DNA of 64,000 nucleotides from JAUCQB01 sp964586235. GTDB taxonomy: Bacteria; Planctomycetota; Phycisphaerae; UBA1845; PWPN01. Shown here piece after piece: positions 26,834 to 35,230 of the stretch. Below the pieces are notes generated by a model. It did no database searches and was not told the origin of the DNA. It was given only the letters and a program-made list of their open reading frames with translations. The stretch covers positions 1 to 64,000 of the forward strand of contig CAZPIO010000009.1 in assembly GCA_964586235.1 (NCBI GenBank), read 5' to 3'. The position numbers and the translations under genes were made by a program. Each line of letters begins with the position of its first letter. The first letter of the stretch is position 1.

Positions 26834-28474
26834 CTATTTGCCTCGGGTCACTGTCATCTCCAAAGTCTGACCGCTGGTGACCTCCGCTTCGCGGACAACT
26901 GGGCCGCAGATCAGCTTGAGGTGAAATGCGCCGTCGCTTCGAATGCGCACGATCCGGCGGCCCTGGGCATCGGGCTCCCCGCAAACCAACGAGACAGTCT
27001 TGCCGCCGAACCAGAACCGCTCGATCCCCACACGCCGGGGGCTGCGGATGGTCCAGGTGATGGTGTTCGAGGGGGCGTCCGCCCGGACGCCAACGCCGTA
27101 CTCGATCAGGTAGAGGATCGGGCCGATGCCGCTCCAGCCGACGAAGTCACGCATGGCCGGTTCTCCCCGCCGAGCCGCATCAGGCGCATAGTTCTCCCAC
27201 ACCGTCCCCGTCTCCCGGTAAACCTGTGTGATGATGCGCAGGTGTTCCAGCGCGATCTCCCGGGCCAGATCGCTCTGGCTGTTCTTCTCCAGGCCGCGAA
27301 TCACCATGGTGTTGGTCGGCGCCCAGACGGCGCCCTGCCAGTACCCTCCGGTAGGCTTGAAGCCGGATTCATCCGCCGGGACGGTTGGGACGCGATGCTT
27401 TCGAGCAAAGGTCTTCGGATTGCGCAACTCCGCCGTCAGGGCGGCGGCCTGCTCCGGACCGGCCACACCCGCCAGAAGCGTCCAGAACGCGGCGATGGTC
27501 TTGACCGGTGATCTCCTTCCGTCGACGGTCAGGTCGAAGTAGAACCTGCGGTCCGGGTCCCACATCTTCTCGTTGATCAGCCGGGCGAGTTCCTCGGCTT
27601 CTGTGCGGAAAGCCTTCGCTTCGTCCTTCTTTTCCAGCAGGTCGGCGATCTCCGCCAGGTTGCGGGCAAAGAGCACCATCTGCGAAGAGGTATCCACAGC
27701 CGTTCCCCCGCGGACCAGATACGCGTTGCGGGGCGAATTGTCCATGCTGGCCCAGTCGGTCATGTATAGGCCGTTGCCCTGGCGGATGTACTTCTGCAGG
27801 GCGCGGTAGTATTTTACCAGCGGCTCGTAAACCAGCCCCAGCCGCGCCCGGTCGGCGCTGATGCGGAAGCTCTCCAGCTCGGCCCAGGCGAAAATGGGGT
27901 GGTTCATCGCGTCCAGCGTCAGATGCGGCGGGGGCTGCGGGGCCTCGCGGCCGATGTAGGTGACCGTGAACTTCGACCAGCGGCTGCGCAGCCCCTCGCC
28001 CTCATGGTTGACCCACTCGTGGAATTCCTTGCCCGTGGCGCGGTCGATCTCGCGGCAGATCTCGCCGTTCTCGAACTGCTTGCAGTAGAAGTTGTCCAGT
28101 GAGCCGATGCCCGGCACGTACGGGTGCCCGTAGTTGCAGAACATGGTCATGAAGCAGGTGTCCCACTGGAAGATGTTCTTGTTAAACGCGGCGTCGATGA
28201 ACTGCGAGACGTAGCCGCTACCATCAGCGGGCTCATGGAAATTGCGGAAGGCCAGCTCCCAGGCTTTCCAGTACATGTCGACGCAGGCCGGGTCTTCATC
28301 ATAAATGGGGCTGGGAAGCCCGTTCCTGGTCTCGTCGAACTTCGGAAGCGGTCTGGGAGCGTGAGCCTTCCTGGCGAAATACCTGCCGCGGCTGTCCACG
28401 GGTTCCGCGCGCGCGAACATGGGGATCAGCAACGCAGCGAACAGGACGACTCTTCTCAAGACCAAACTCCACAT
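26834..28474 (-). CDS. MGH1/GH63-like secreted glycosidase
   Basis: 546 residues, exported (signal peptide VLRRVVLFAALLIPMFARA). The body is an (alpha/alpha)6 barrel of the mannosylglycerate-hydrolase/GH63/trehalase type: NIFQWDTCFMTMFCNYGHPYVPG, YMTDWASMDNSPR, FYFDLTVDGRR, GYWQGAVWAPTNTMVIRGLE and WENYAPDAARRGEP, with the acidic residues expected near D in WDT and DWAS and E in WENY. It probably removes glycosyl units outside the cytoplasm. The gene is immediately upstream of the BNR_4 lipoprotein gene and downstream of a truncated oxidoreductase, all on the minus strand. Confidence 0.85.
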   Translation of the reverse strand: MWSLVLRRVVLFAALLIPMFARAEPVDSRGRYFARKAHAPRPLPKFDETRNGLPSPIYDEDPACVDMYWKAWELAFRNFHEPADGSGYVSQFIDAAFNKNIFQWDTCFMTMFCNYGHPYVPGIGSLDNFYCKQFENGEICREIDRATGKEFHEWVNHEGEGLRSRWSKFTVTYIGREAPQPPPHLTLDAMNHPIFAWAELESFRISADRARLGLVYEPLVKYYRALQKYIRQGNGLYMTDWASMDNSPRNAYLVRGGTAVDTSSQMVLFARNLAEIADLLEKKDEAKAFRTEAEELARLINEKMWDPDRRFYFDLTVDGRRSPVKTIAAFWTLLAGVAGPEQAAALTAELRNPKTFARKHRVPTVPADESGFKPTGGYWQGAVWAPTNTMVIRGLEKNSQSDLAREIALEHLRIITQVYRETGTVWENYAPDAARRGEPAMRDFVGWSGIGPILYLIEYGVGVRADAPSNTITWTIRSPRRVGIERFWFGGKTVSLVCGEPDAQGRRIVRIRSDGAFHLKLICGPVVREAEVTSGQTLEMTVTRGK

Positions 28475-28487
28475 CGATCCGCCTGCC

Positions 28488-28742
28488 TTACAATGTCCAT
28501 CGAGGCTGATACGCGCCGGTCAAGTCAAGGTTGGCGAATCCCTGCCCGCCGACACCGATGCCGGCGATGTTGACCTTCTCACTGGGCGCAATATGACGCG
28601 GGCCACCGAGAGCGTGCCTGGGCACAATCGTGACGCCGGTCAGGCCGCCGGCCGCAAGGGCGACGCCGGCGGTCTGCCGGAGCAATTCGCGGCGCGTACG
28701 GCGGGAATCCTTCCCCGTGGATGGGAAACCGGGTTGAGCCAT
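28488..28742 (-). pseudogene. Truncated Gfo/Idh/MocA oxidoreductase (Tat signal and start of Rossmann fold)
   Basis: 84 residues. A Tat signal is visible (SRRTRRELLRQTAGVALAAGG), followed by the first strand and glycine loop of a Gfo/Idh/MocA NAD-binding domain (KVNIAGIGVGGQGFANL). The family is normally 400 or more residues; here the frame ends at YQPRWTL. The ribosome site GAAGGAG is intact. The rest of the gene is absent, and the MGH1-like gene begins 13 bases after the stop, so a deletion probably removed the body. The remaining short peptide could still be exported, but no function is expected. Confidence 0.75.
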
Positions 28743-29300
28743 GTGATCGCTCCTTCACACTGATCGACCACGGTCAGAGGCCGCAGTCTCCACACTCGAC
28801 GTCGGCCGAGGCGCGTTCTGACGTGCCTCTTGAGAGTCCATCGCCTCCTGGACACGAACAGCAGGCGGGCAGGCCGCCTCGGACTGCTGCGAAGCGCCAG
28901 GGCCTTGATGATATCGTCCCCGCCGTTCCTGTCGCGAGGGGGCTCCGACCCCGACAGCGGCACCCGAAAGGAGTCAGAACGCTTCTAATGGACCTGCTGC
29001 CGTTGACGAAACCACTACCCGACACCGAAACCAGCCGGTACGTGAACCGAGACTCGGCAGCGGTGTCCGCAAAGCCCTCTCTGGGGAAACCAAGTGTTCA
29101 TTATTTCGAAAGACATTGAACAGCATAGTGGAAGCGACGACGCGACAATGTGTCACGATGTGACAGCAAGCACGAAAACACACCTGATGTCCATTACGAG
29201 ATCCCATAACCCTATCCTCACCAAGCTATTGTGTGTAGCCCTCGGCTTCTCGAATCAACTTGTTCAGCGGCTTGAATTCCCGTCATGAAGTGCTTATCGT
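28743..29300. other. Divergent regulatory region
   Basis: 558 bases between the truncated oxidoreductase (minus) and the GntR-LacI regulator (plus). It contains the perfect palindrome at 29152-29166. No coding region is supported. Confidence 0.5.
29152..29166. promoter_or_regulatory. Palindromic operator candidate (site 1)
   Basis: TGTCACGATGTGACA: perfect 6-bp arms, 3-base centre. It lies 135 bases before the regulator gene. The reverse complement TGTCACATCGTGACA matches sites at 40846 (12/15) and 45570 (11/15). Confidence 0.5.
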
Positions 29301-30479
29301 ATGGGCATGAAGATGAAGAGCAGTGATGCTCCTCGACAGAAGCTTAAACGGTCGAAAGCGCCCCGGTATCAAGCCGTCACCGAAGCTCTTCGCCGCCGAA
29401 TGACCGACGGCACGTTGGCCGCCGGGGTCAAGCTGCCCGCCCTTCGTGAGCTGGCGGAGCAGTTTGATGTCAGCACGAATACTATTCGCCAAGCCATCCG
29501 GGTGCTGGAACGCGAGGGATGCCTCTACCACGTTCCGGACGTTGGGGCTTTCGTTCATCCTTCCTATCCCAGCAAGGTCGGAACGCGCGTCACCATCGCC
29601 TTGGCGACCGTGAACATCGGCGGCGCCTTCGAGATGGGCATTGCCCGCGGCATCGAGCAGGCCTGCCAGGAGCGGGGCTGGGAACTGCTGATCTATGACG
29701 CCCGGCTCAGCGCCGAGTTGGAGGCGAGCAACCTCACCCGGCTGGTTGACTCCGGAACGCGAGGGGCCATCATCTCGCCGCTCAGCGACCATCTCAATCT
29801 GGAGATACTCTTCAAGCTGAAGCTCTCGGGCTATCCGATGGTCATGGTCGATCGCGGCGTACCCGGGCTGAAGGTCGATCTGGTGGAATCCGACCACGAG
29901 AAGGCCGCTTATCTGGCCACCGAACACCTCCTGACGCGCGGTCACCGGCAGGTCTTCATGGTCACCTGGCCGCCGTTGGCCACCTCCATCGCCGCTCGCA
30001 TTCGAGGGTTCGAGCAGGCGCTGATCGCCCACGGCCAGGAGCCGTCGCGCAACCGCTTGGCCTGGATCGATCCGCAGGTGTCCACTCGCGGCGTGCGAGA
30101 AGGCAAGAACTGGCTGGAAGGCTATGAGGCAGCGATGCCGGTGTTGAAAGCGACCCGGCCGCCAATGGCGTTCTTCGCCCTCAACGACTATGTCGGGTGG
30201 GGCATCTTTGAGGCGTGTCGGGAGCTGGGCCTGCGTGTGCCTGAAGATGTCTCGATCGTCTGTGTGGATGACTCCGACATCACCCGGGCCATGTCGCCGC
30301 CGATGACCGTCGTCGCCCAGCGGCCGGCCGACATCGGGCGGAAGGCCATTGAGCTCCTGGAACGTCGGCTCCAGGCGCCCAATGCGAATCTCGAGCCCGA
30401 GCACGTTGTCGTCGACGTCGATTTCATCGAACGACAATCTGTCGCCGCCGTGGTCTCGCCCACTGAACAGATCGCCTGA
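29301..30479 (+). CDS. GntR-LacI hybrid transcription regulator
   Basis: 392 residues. Residues about 20-90 are a GntR winged helix (APRYQAVTEALRRRMTDG, LPALRELAEQFDVSTNTIRQAI, LEREGCLYHVPDVGAFV). Residues about 98-375 are a LacI/Peripla_BP_3 sugar-sensing domain (GMARG-type start EMGIARGIEQACQERGW, VDRGVPGLKVDLVESDHEKAAYLATEHLL, VPEDVSIVCVDDSDITRAMSPPMT). The AraR-like layout binds DNA as a dimer and is released by a sugar. It is about 60 percent identical by eye to the product of 44289-45434. It lies next to a palindrome at 29152 and upstream of the DUF4838 genes, so it probably controls itself and its neighbours. ATGs two and four codons further in are possible starts. Confidence 0.9.
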   Translation: MGMKMKSSDAPRQKLKRSKAPRYQAVTEALRRRMTDGTLAAGVKLPALRELAEQFDVSTNTIRQAIRVLEREGCLYHVPDVGAFVHPSYPSKVGTRVTIALATVNIGGAFEMGIARGIEQACQERGWELLIYDARLSAELEASNLTRLVDSGTRGAIISPLSDHLNLEILFKLKLSGYPMVMVDRGVPGLKVDLVESDHEKAAYLATEHLLTRGHRQVFMVTWPPLATSIAARIRGFEQALIAHGQEPSRNRLAWIDPQVSTRGVREGKNWLEGYEAAMPVLKATRPPMAFFALNDYVGWGIFEACRELGLRVPEDVSIVCVDDSDITRAMSPPMTVVAQRPADIGRKAIELLERRLQAPNANLEPEHVVVDVDFIERQSVAAVVSPTEQIA

Positions 30480-30753
30480 ATCCTGACATCCCCCTGCGAT
30501 TGACGACACATTCACACAGTCGGCGGCGACCGCATACACGATACCGGCCAAGTACAAGTCTGGCCTCATGATGATCGCTTTCGATGGTGGTGCTCGAATA
30601 CGGCGTCGAGCTTCAGGTGACCCCGCAGTCGCTCGGTCCGGAGCCGTAGCTCTGTCTTGCGTCACCTGCTTGCCTCAATTAAGGTCTTTCCTCGCAGCCG
30701 TCAGAGCGGACTGGTTCGGGAGCGGTGTTGCAGCGGATAAGAGGAGGAGTCCT

Positions 30754-33153
30754 GTGCGAACGCTTGTCAGCTTCACGGGGATCGTTCAGATTCTGTTTGC
30801 CGCCGGTCTGGCGGCGTCGCCCGTGAGAGCGGCAGCCCAGGCGGCCGGCCGCGACCTGGTGCTGGTCAGCGATGGGCAGGCCATGGCGACCATTATCACC
30901 GCCGCCGAGCCAACCGAGAATGCCCGCCTCGGAGCAGTCGAGCTTCAGAAATACATCGAGAAGATCGCGGGCGCAAAACTCCCGATTGCCGCCGATACCG
31001 CCCCACCGGCCGGCACGCTCGTTCTCGTCGGCCGCAGCCGTCTGACCGACCAGATCGCCGGTTTGGAGATTCCAACCGGCAGGACCAAGGACCTCCGCGA
31101 GGAAGGATTCATTGTTCAGACAGGCAACGAACGGCTGGTCCTGGCCGGCAACGACACCGAGCCCTACTACGGCACGCGTTACGCGGTGGCCGAATTCCTT
31201 CACACTCTTGGGGTCCGCTGGTTCATGCCTGGTGAGATCGGCGAGGTGGTCCCGAAAACGGCGACGATATCGGTGAAGCCCACGCGCGTCAGGCAGAGGC
31301 CGGATTTCGCCGTGCGGACCTTCTGGGAACACGCCCACGACAACATGGCCGCCGAGTGCGAGGAGTGGAAGATCCACAACAAGATGAACCCCCAAGCAAC
31401 CGAGGCGGCCTTCGGTGTACCGGGTGACAGCTCGGTGAGCGGATATCTGCCCAAGGATCAGTTCAAAGACCACCCCGAGTGGTTCGCCCTGCAGCGCGAC
31501 GGCACACGATCCATCGGCCACCCATGCACCACAAGCGAAGGCATGATCCAGCACTTCGTCAGCTTCATCAAAGCCCGGGCCCGCGCCGGGAACAAGATCT
31601 CGTCGTTCGCCCCGGACGACGGCATGCCCCGCTGCTGGTGCCGGAACTGCGCCAAAATCGGCAACGCCTTCGACGGCTACGGCAGCAACGACCGCGATCC
31701 GATTCCGGATGCTTCCGTCAGCAATGAGTGGTTCTATTTCGTCAACCGCATCATGACCGAGGTGAACAAGGAGTTCCCCGACCACATCATCTCGACTAAC
31801 GGCTATGCCAACCGCGACGTCCCGCCGGAGATGCCGCCGGACGTGGCCTTCAACCCCAACAAGAACCTCACTGTGATGTTCGCCAACATCTGTGCCTGCA
31901 CTATCCACACGTATGACGATCCCAAGTGCTGGCAGATGCAGCGGCAGGGTCAGATGATCAAACAGTGGTGCAGGCTCTCCGACAAGGTGTGGATGTACAA
32001 CTACAACTACACCATGCTCATCAACAAGGGCACGCTCACGCCGATGGTCCATCGCATTCGCCGGAACATCCCGCTCCTGAAGGAGTGGGGCGTGATCGGT
32101 TTCCACGACCAGGATGAGGCGGACTGGGCGTTGTGCGGGCTGCCGACGCGGATCGTGCGGGCCGCCCTGGAGTGGGACACCAAGGCCGACGTCGATGCCA
32201 TCCTCGACGACTTTTACGCCAAATGGTTCGGCCGCGCGGCGGGGCCCATGAAGGTCTATTACGAGGCCCTGGAGGAGGCCTTCGACAGGGCTCCGCAACA
32301 TGGCCACGAGGACGTCATCCTGCCGGCGATCTACAGCGAGCCGCTCATGACCAGGCTCGATGCTTCGATCAAGGCGGCCGAAGCGGCGGCGAAGTCCGAC
32401 AGTGAAAAACTGCACATGCGGATCGAGCGGCTCATTTACGACAATCTCTGCGAGTACGTCGCCATGGAGAAAGCCAAGCGGGCCGGTGACCTTGCCGCGG
32501 CCGTAAAACGCGTCGCCCGCATGATCGAGATCCAGGCTGCGATGGGCAAAATCACCCCGTTTATGGGCTGGCACCCGTACCCCTGCTGCGGCACGGAATG
32601 GGAGAAGAAACGGCTGGAAGCCGCTGCCGCGAAGATGAACGGCCCGGAGGGCGAACTGGTTGCCCTGCTTCCGGAAAAGGCCGCCTTTCGCACCGATCCG
32701 TTCGACGACGGCCGATACGAACGCTGGCAGGAGCCGTCTACCGAGCTGGCCTCCTGGAAGTCCATCCTGTCCACGTACGGCTGGGACACACAGAACCTGC
32801 CGGGCATGGTAGACGGAAAGGGTCATCCCTACCGGGGCTTGGCCTGGTACCAGTTCGACGTCGACGTGCCCGAAAGCACGAAGGACAAGCAGGTCTTCCT
32901 GCACGGCCTGGCCGTGGTCAACGAAGCCTGGGTCTGGGTCAACGGCCGATACGTCGGCCACCACCCGTACATCGGCGTCTGGTTCCGGCCCCACACCCTG
33001 GAGATGGACGTGAGCAAGGTGCTCGAACCCGGCAAAACGAACCGCATCACCTTGCGCGTCCTGTGCAACTGGGACGTGTGGGGCGCTAACGGTATTTACG
33101 AGCGGCTGTTTCTCTATGCGAAGAAGCCGGCATCCGCAGCTTTGGCTCGGTGA
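30754..33153 (+). CDS. DUF4838 protein with GH67-type N-terminus and galactose-binding C-terminus
   Basis: 799 residues, exported (VRTLVSFTGIVQILFAAGLAASPVRA removed). Residues about 35-170 match the N-terminal domain of alpha-glucuronidases (LGAVELQKYIEKIAGAKLP, YGTRYAVAEFLHTLGVRWFMPG). About 180-560 is the DUF4838 barrel with SFAPDDGMPRCWCRNC and GVIGFHDQDEADW. About 680-790 resembles a GH2 sugar-binding sandwich (LAWYQFDVDVPE, NEAWVWVNGRYVGHHPY). Enzymes with this N-terminal domain act on glucuronic-acid-containing glycans, but DUF4838 catalysis is not established. The GTG at 30754 follows AGGAGG at seven bases. The open frame from 30568 is not used. The next gene, 33303, encodes a smaller relative, so the two form a unit after the regulator. 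Confidence 0.86.
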   Translation: MRTLVSFTGIVQILFAAGLAASPVRAAAQAAGRDLVLVSDGQAMATIITAAEPTENARLGAVELQKYIEKIAGAKLPIAADTAPPAGTLVLVGRSRLTDQIAGLEIPTGRTKDLREEGFIVQTGNERLVLAGNDTEPYYGTRYAVAEFLHTLGVRWFMPGEIGEVVPKTATISVKPTRVRQRPDFAVRTFWEHAHDNMAAECEEWKIHNKMNPQATEAAFGVPGDSSVSGYLPKDQFKDHPEWFALQRDGTRSIGHPCTTSEGMIQHFVSFIKARARAGNKISSFAPDDGMPRCWCRNCAKIGNAFDGYGSNDRDPIPDASVSNEWFYFVNRIMTEVNKEFPDHIISTNGYANRDVPPEMPPDVAFNPNKNLTVMFANICACTIHTYDDPKCWQMQRQGQMIKQWCRLSDKVWMYNYNYTMLINKGTLTPMVHRIRRNIPLLKEWGVIGFHDQDEADWALCGLPTRIVRAALEWDTKADVDAILDDFYAKWFGRAAGPMKVYYEALEEAFDRAPQHGHEDVILPAIYSEPLMTRLDASIKAAEAAAKSDSEKLHMRIERLIYDNLCEYVAMEKAKRAGDLAAAVKRVARMIEIQAAMGKITPFMGWHPYPCCGTEWEKKRLEAAAAKMNGPEGELVALLPEKAAFRTDPFDDGRYERWQEPSTELASWKSILSTYGWDTQNLPGMVDGKGHPYRGLAWYQFDVDVPESTKDKQVFLHGLAVVNEAWVWVNGRYVGHHPYIGVWFRPHTLEMDVSKVLEPGKTNRITLRVLCNWDVWGANGIYERLFLYAKKPASAALAR

Positions 33154-33302
33154 TTTCGACGCTCACGAGCGAATCGCTTGATTGGCAGCCTGGAGCGCTT
33201 GCCCGGTTCCGCGGAACCGTCGAAACAGCACCTGCACGCAGAAAGACTCGAGCCCGAAGTGTCCTCAAAAGGTACGGGCGGGGTATGAGGAAGGAGATTG
33301 TC

Positions 33303-35075
33303 GTGAAGATCTCAATCCGCATGGCAGCCATAGCAGCTCTAATCGCCGCTGCGGCCCAGGTGACAGCGGCTGACTTTGTTTTGGTTTTGGAGGCTCAGCC
33401 GCAAGCCGAGATTGTGCTGGCCGACAGCCAGAGGGCCGAACCAGTGCTCTTCGCTGCCCAGGAACTTCGACGATACGTCCAGGCCATGAGCGGTGCTTCC
33501 CTGCCCATTGTCTCCGCCGCAACCGGCCGGCCCGCGATCGTCATCGCCACCGACCCGCAGTTGGCGGCCGGGGTCGAGCTCGGCCCGCTGGCTCCCCCCG
33601 AAATCGATCGATACGTTCTCGACGTAGGTGAAAAACGCATCACTATCACGGGCGCAGCTCCGCGTGCCGCACTCTACGCGACCTACAACCTGCTCGAACG
33701 GCTCGGCTGCGGATGGTGCGTTCCGGGTGACGACGTCGTTCTCAAACGTCCCACGGTCTCGCTCGCCGCGGTCAAGCTGAACACCGCGCCGGCCTTCAAG
33801 TATCGCATCATGCTCGATTATCCGCTGATGAGCGTGGCCCAGAGCATCGCCATCCTCGACTGGATCGCCAAGAACCGGCTGAACTGGGTTCACCCATGCC
33901 CGAACGCGTTCGGCGAACCGAAAGCGTGGTACGACCGCCGCGACAAGGTCGTGCCCGAGCTCCGGAAGCGCGGGCTCCACCTGGACGTCGGCGGCCACAC
34001 CATGCACACCTGGGTGCCACAGGAGAGCTTCAAGGAGCACCCCGAGTGGTTTGCATACAACGACGGGCAGCGCAAAGCCCCCACGTTGTGCATCACCAAC
34101 AGCGAAATGACCGCGGAACTGATCCGCAACGTGCAGCGTTTTCTCGACCGCTGTCCGGAGGTCAACGCTGTGGATCTCTGGCACCCCGATACGGGTGTGT
34201 TCTGCCACTGTCATGTCTGCACGCAAGGCCTCGTGCCTGCGGAAGCCCTGGGGAAGAAGCCCGAGCCGACGCCAGCCGACGCCGTGAAAGCGGCCTACAC
34301 GATCAGCTACATCGAGTTCGTCAACCACGTCGCGGCCGCCATCGCCAGGAGCCACCCCAAAGCCCTGATCGGTCCGCTTATCTACGGTGTCACCGATCGT
34401 GCGATGCCCGACGGCTGCCCGGAACCGGCCGAGAACGTGCTGCTGGGCATGGCCCACATCTCCCGGGATACGTATCGCCCGCTGGCCGGCGAACCCAAGT
34501 CGGCCGTAAACATGCGTTTTCTGGGCAATGATCTCACCTGGATGGCCAAGGCCAGGCATCATTACATCTACGAGTACTGGAATTGCTGGTTAGCCCCGTT
34601 CATCTACCCCGGCGCGCAGGTGATCGTGGAAGACCTGCGGATCATGAGGGTGGTGGGCGCCCAGGGCGGTTCCTCGGACATGTGGGGCTACACGCCCTGC
34701 AACATGTACGTGGCCGCACGGGCCATGTGGTCGCCCGAGATCTCATGGGAAGCGGCGGTGCGGGACTTCCATTTGCGTTATTACGGCCAGGCCGGCCAGG
34801 AAATGGCCGATAGCGAGATCCGCCTGATCAAGGGGCTCTACGGCACAATCGGCTATGGGTCTGGCGGGGCCCTGAATCCGCCGGAGCGGATGGCGGATTC
34901 CGGCAGGTATCTCAACGAGGTGCGTTCGAAACAGATCGCCTTCATTGAGGGGCTGATCACCCGGACTTCCGACCCGCTGGTCAAGGCCCGGCTGGAACGA
35001 GCCCTCAAGCCGTGGAAAGTGTGGGGCCCGGACGCCCGCTGGTGGGCGTTCCCGCAGTTCGAGGCAGACAAGTAG
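33303..35075 (+). CDS. DUF4838 protein (second copy)
   Basis: 590 residues, exported (VKISIRMAAIAALIAAAAQVTA). The GH67-type N-terminal domain is clear (AAQELRRYVQAMSGASLPIV, RAALYATYNLLERLGCGWCVPGDD). The DUF4838 barrel follows, with the block DLWHPDTGVFCHCHVC corresponding to PDDG..CWCRNC of its neighbour, and YIYEYWNCWLAPFIYPG. There is no C-terminal sugar-binding sandwich. The GTG start at 33303 has AAGGAG six bases before it. The two DUF4838 genes are tandem but clearly diverged, so they are not a recent duplication. They probably act on related glycans outside the cell. Confidence 0.84.
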   Translation: MKISIRMAAIAALIAAAAQVTAADFVLVLEAQPQAEIVLADSQRAEPVLFAAQELRRYVQAMSGASLPIVSAATGRPAIVIATDPQLAAGVELGPLAPPEIDRYVLDVGEKRITITGAAPRAALYATYNLLERLGCGWCVPGDDVVLKRPTVSLAAVKLNTAPAFKYRIMLDYPLMSVAQSIAILDWIAKNRLNWVHPCPNAFGEPKAWYDRRDKVVPELRKRGLHLDVGGHTMHTWVPQESFKEHPEWFAYNDGQRKAPTLCITNSEMTAELIRNVQRFLDRCPEVNAVDLWHPDTGVFCHCHVCTQGLVPAEALGKKPEPTPADAVKAAYTISYIEFVNHVAAAIARSHPKALIGPLIYGVTDRAMPDGCPEPAENVLLGMAHISRDTYRPLAGEPKSAVNMRFLGNDLTWMAKARHHYIYEYWNCWLAPFIYPGAQVIVEDLRIMRVVGAQGGSSDMWGYTPCNMYVAARAMWSPEISWEAAVRDFHLRYYGQAGQEMADSEIRLIKGLYGTIGYGSGGALNPPERMADSGRYLNEVRSKQIAFIEGLITRTSDPLVKARLERALKPWKVWGPDARWWAFPQFEADK

Positions 35076-35230
35076 GCTTCAGTCCTCCGTTGATACGTCC
35101 TTCGGATCGGGCGGCGCCCTGTTCGTGCCTTTCAGGATCTGCGGTGAGGGCTCTGGTCCATCGGCAGCGTTGTCACTGGCGACAAACGAGGCCGTCGGCG
35201 CCAGCACCAGGAAGATGCGCGTTGCCGTCC

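Noticed and set aside
25500..26984. Longer start of the BNR_4 gene at 26984
   Set aside because: It overlaps the upstream glycosidase gene by about 150 bases; the lipoprotein signal starts at 26831 or 26807.
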